Shown here: positions 63,978 to 64,000 of the stretch, piece by piece | How the letters are laid out: each line of letters begins with the position of its first letter | How positions within the stretch are numbered: position 1 is the stretch's first letter | Origin: Candidatus Woesearchaeota archaeon | Lineage (GTDB): Archaea > Nanobdellota > Nanobdellia > Woesearchaeales > JAHWIC01 | DNA: 64,000 nucleotides | NCBI GenBank assembly: GCA_019322805.1 | Contig: JAHWIC010000001.1 | Span: 186,001 to 250,000 of the forward strand | Reading direction: 5' to 3' | Program-made: the position numbers and the translations under genes | The notes under the pieces: model-generated | What the model was told of the DNA's origin: nothing | The model's database searches: none | What the model saw: the letters and a program-made list of their open reading frames with translations, nothing else

Positions 63978-64000
63978 AAGTTAAAGGGGGCTTGAGAAGT

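Noticed and set aside
1..64000. tRNA, rRNA, CRISPR arrays, insertion sequences
   Set aside because: I looked through the gaps for cloverleaf arms with T-loop sequence, regularly spaced repeats and transposase-like frames and found none.

Overview
The window is a continuous piece of an AT-rich archaeal chromosome. The lineage is most likely a DPANN archaeon of the Woesearchaeota/Pacearchaeota/Nanoarchaeota type. The evidence is a long archaeal ribosomal-protein operon with an archaeal SecY, archaeal replication and recycling factors (Hef, RfcS, FEN1, Pelota, PAN, RNase P Rpp29), TATA-box promoters, mostly leaderless or 'aaaATG' starts, and a DNA primase in which PriS and the Fe-S domain of PriL are fused, as in Nanoarchaeum. 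The phylum is an inference; the domain is certain. I see no tRNA, rRNA, CRISPR array, insertion sequence or prophage.

Layout. 1-2.7 kb: 3' end of hef, htpX, a small Toprim protein, a Nudix hydrolase. 2.7-4.3 kb: fused primase. 4.3-19.8 kb: a leader with two TATA boxes and hairpins, then 24 ribosomal proteins with SUI1, RNase P Rpp29, SecY and an EMC3-like (DUF106) insertase. 19.8-21.5 kb: a TrmB-type regulator and an orphan gene. 21.5-36.2 kb: one minus-strand run of 14 genes for aromatic amino acids, from transketolase through the shikimate pathway to prephenate enzymes and PheRS. It encodes two complete routes to 3-dehydroquinate, the bacterial-type DAHP synthase + AroB and the archaeal ADTH synthase + DHQ synthase II. 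36.4-42.7 kb: a second TrmB-like regulator and an acetate module (pta, ackA, acsA, SatP-type transporter, plus an isochorismatase-family hydrolase). 43-44 kb: Pelota. 44.2-50.8 kb: an unassigned cell-surface cluster with a membrane-anchored protein, an 808-residue polytopic protein with Ig-like domains, and three tandem paralogous lipoproteins. 50.8-64 kb: RfcS, a PRC-barrel protein, a lone Cas4-like nuclease, TyrRS, peptidases (M16, M24, two M29-like), PAN, a Trm5-like methyltransferase, FEN1 and a wHTH protein.

How the genes work together. Transketolase can supply erythrose-4-phosphate to DAHP synthase. The aromatic run ends in the synthetase that uses phenylalanine. Pta/AckA and AMP-forming Acs give two routes between acetate and acetyl-CoA next to an acetate permease. 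PAN unfolds proteins for degradation and the neighbouring peptidases could finish the peptides.

The most unusual material is the dual dehydroquinate entry, the surface/lipoprotein cluster, and several non-coding structures. Two different intergenic elements are each present twice (2.1 and 61.8 kb; 42.8 and 51.9 kb). A family of short hairpins, often paired, sits at gene ends or over the Shine-Dalgarno regions of ribosomal genes.
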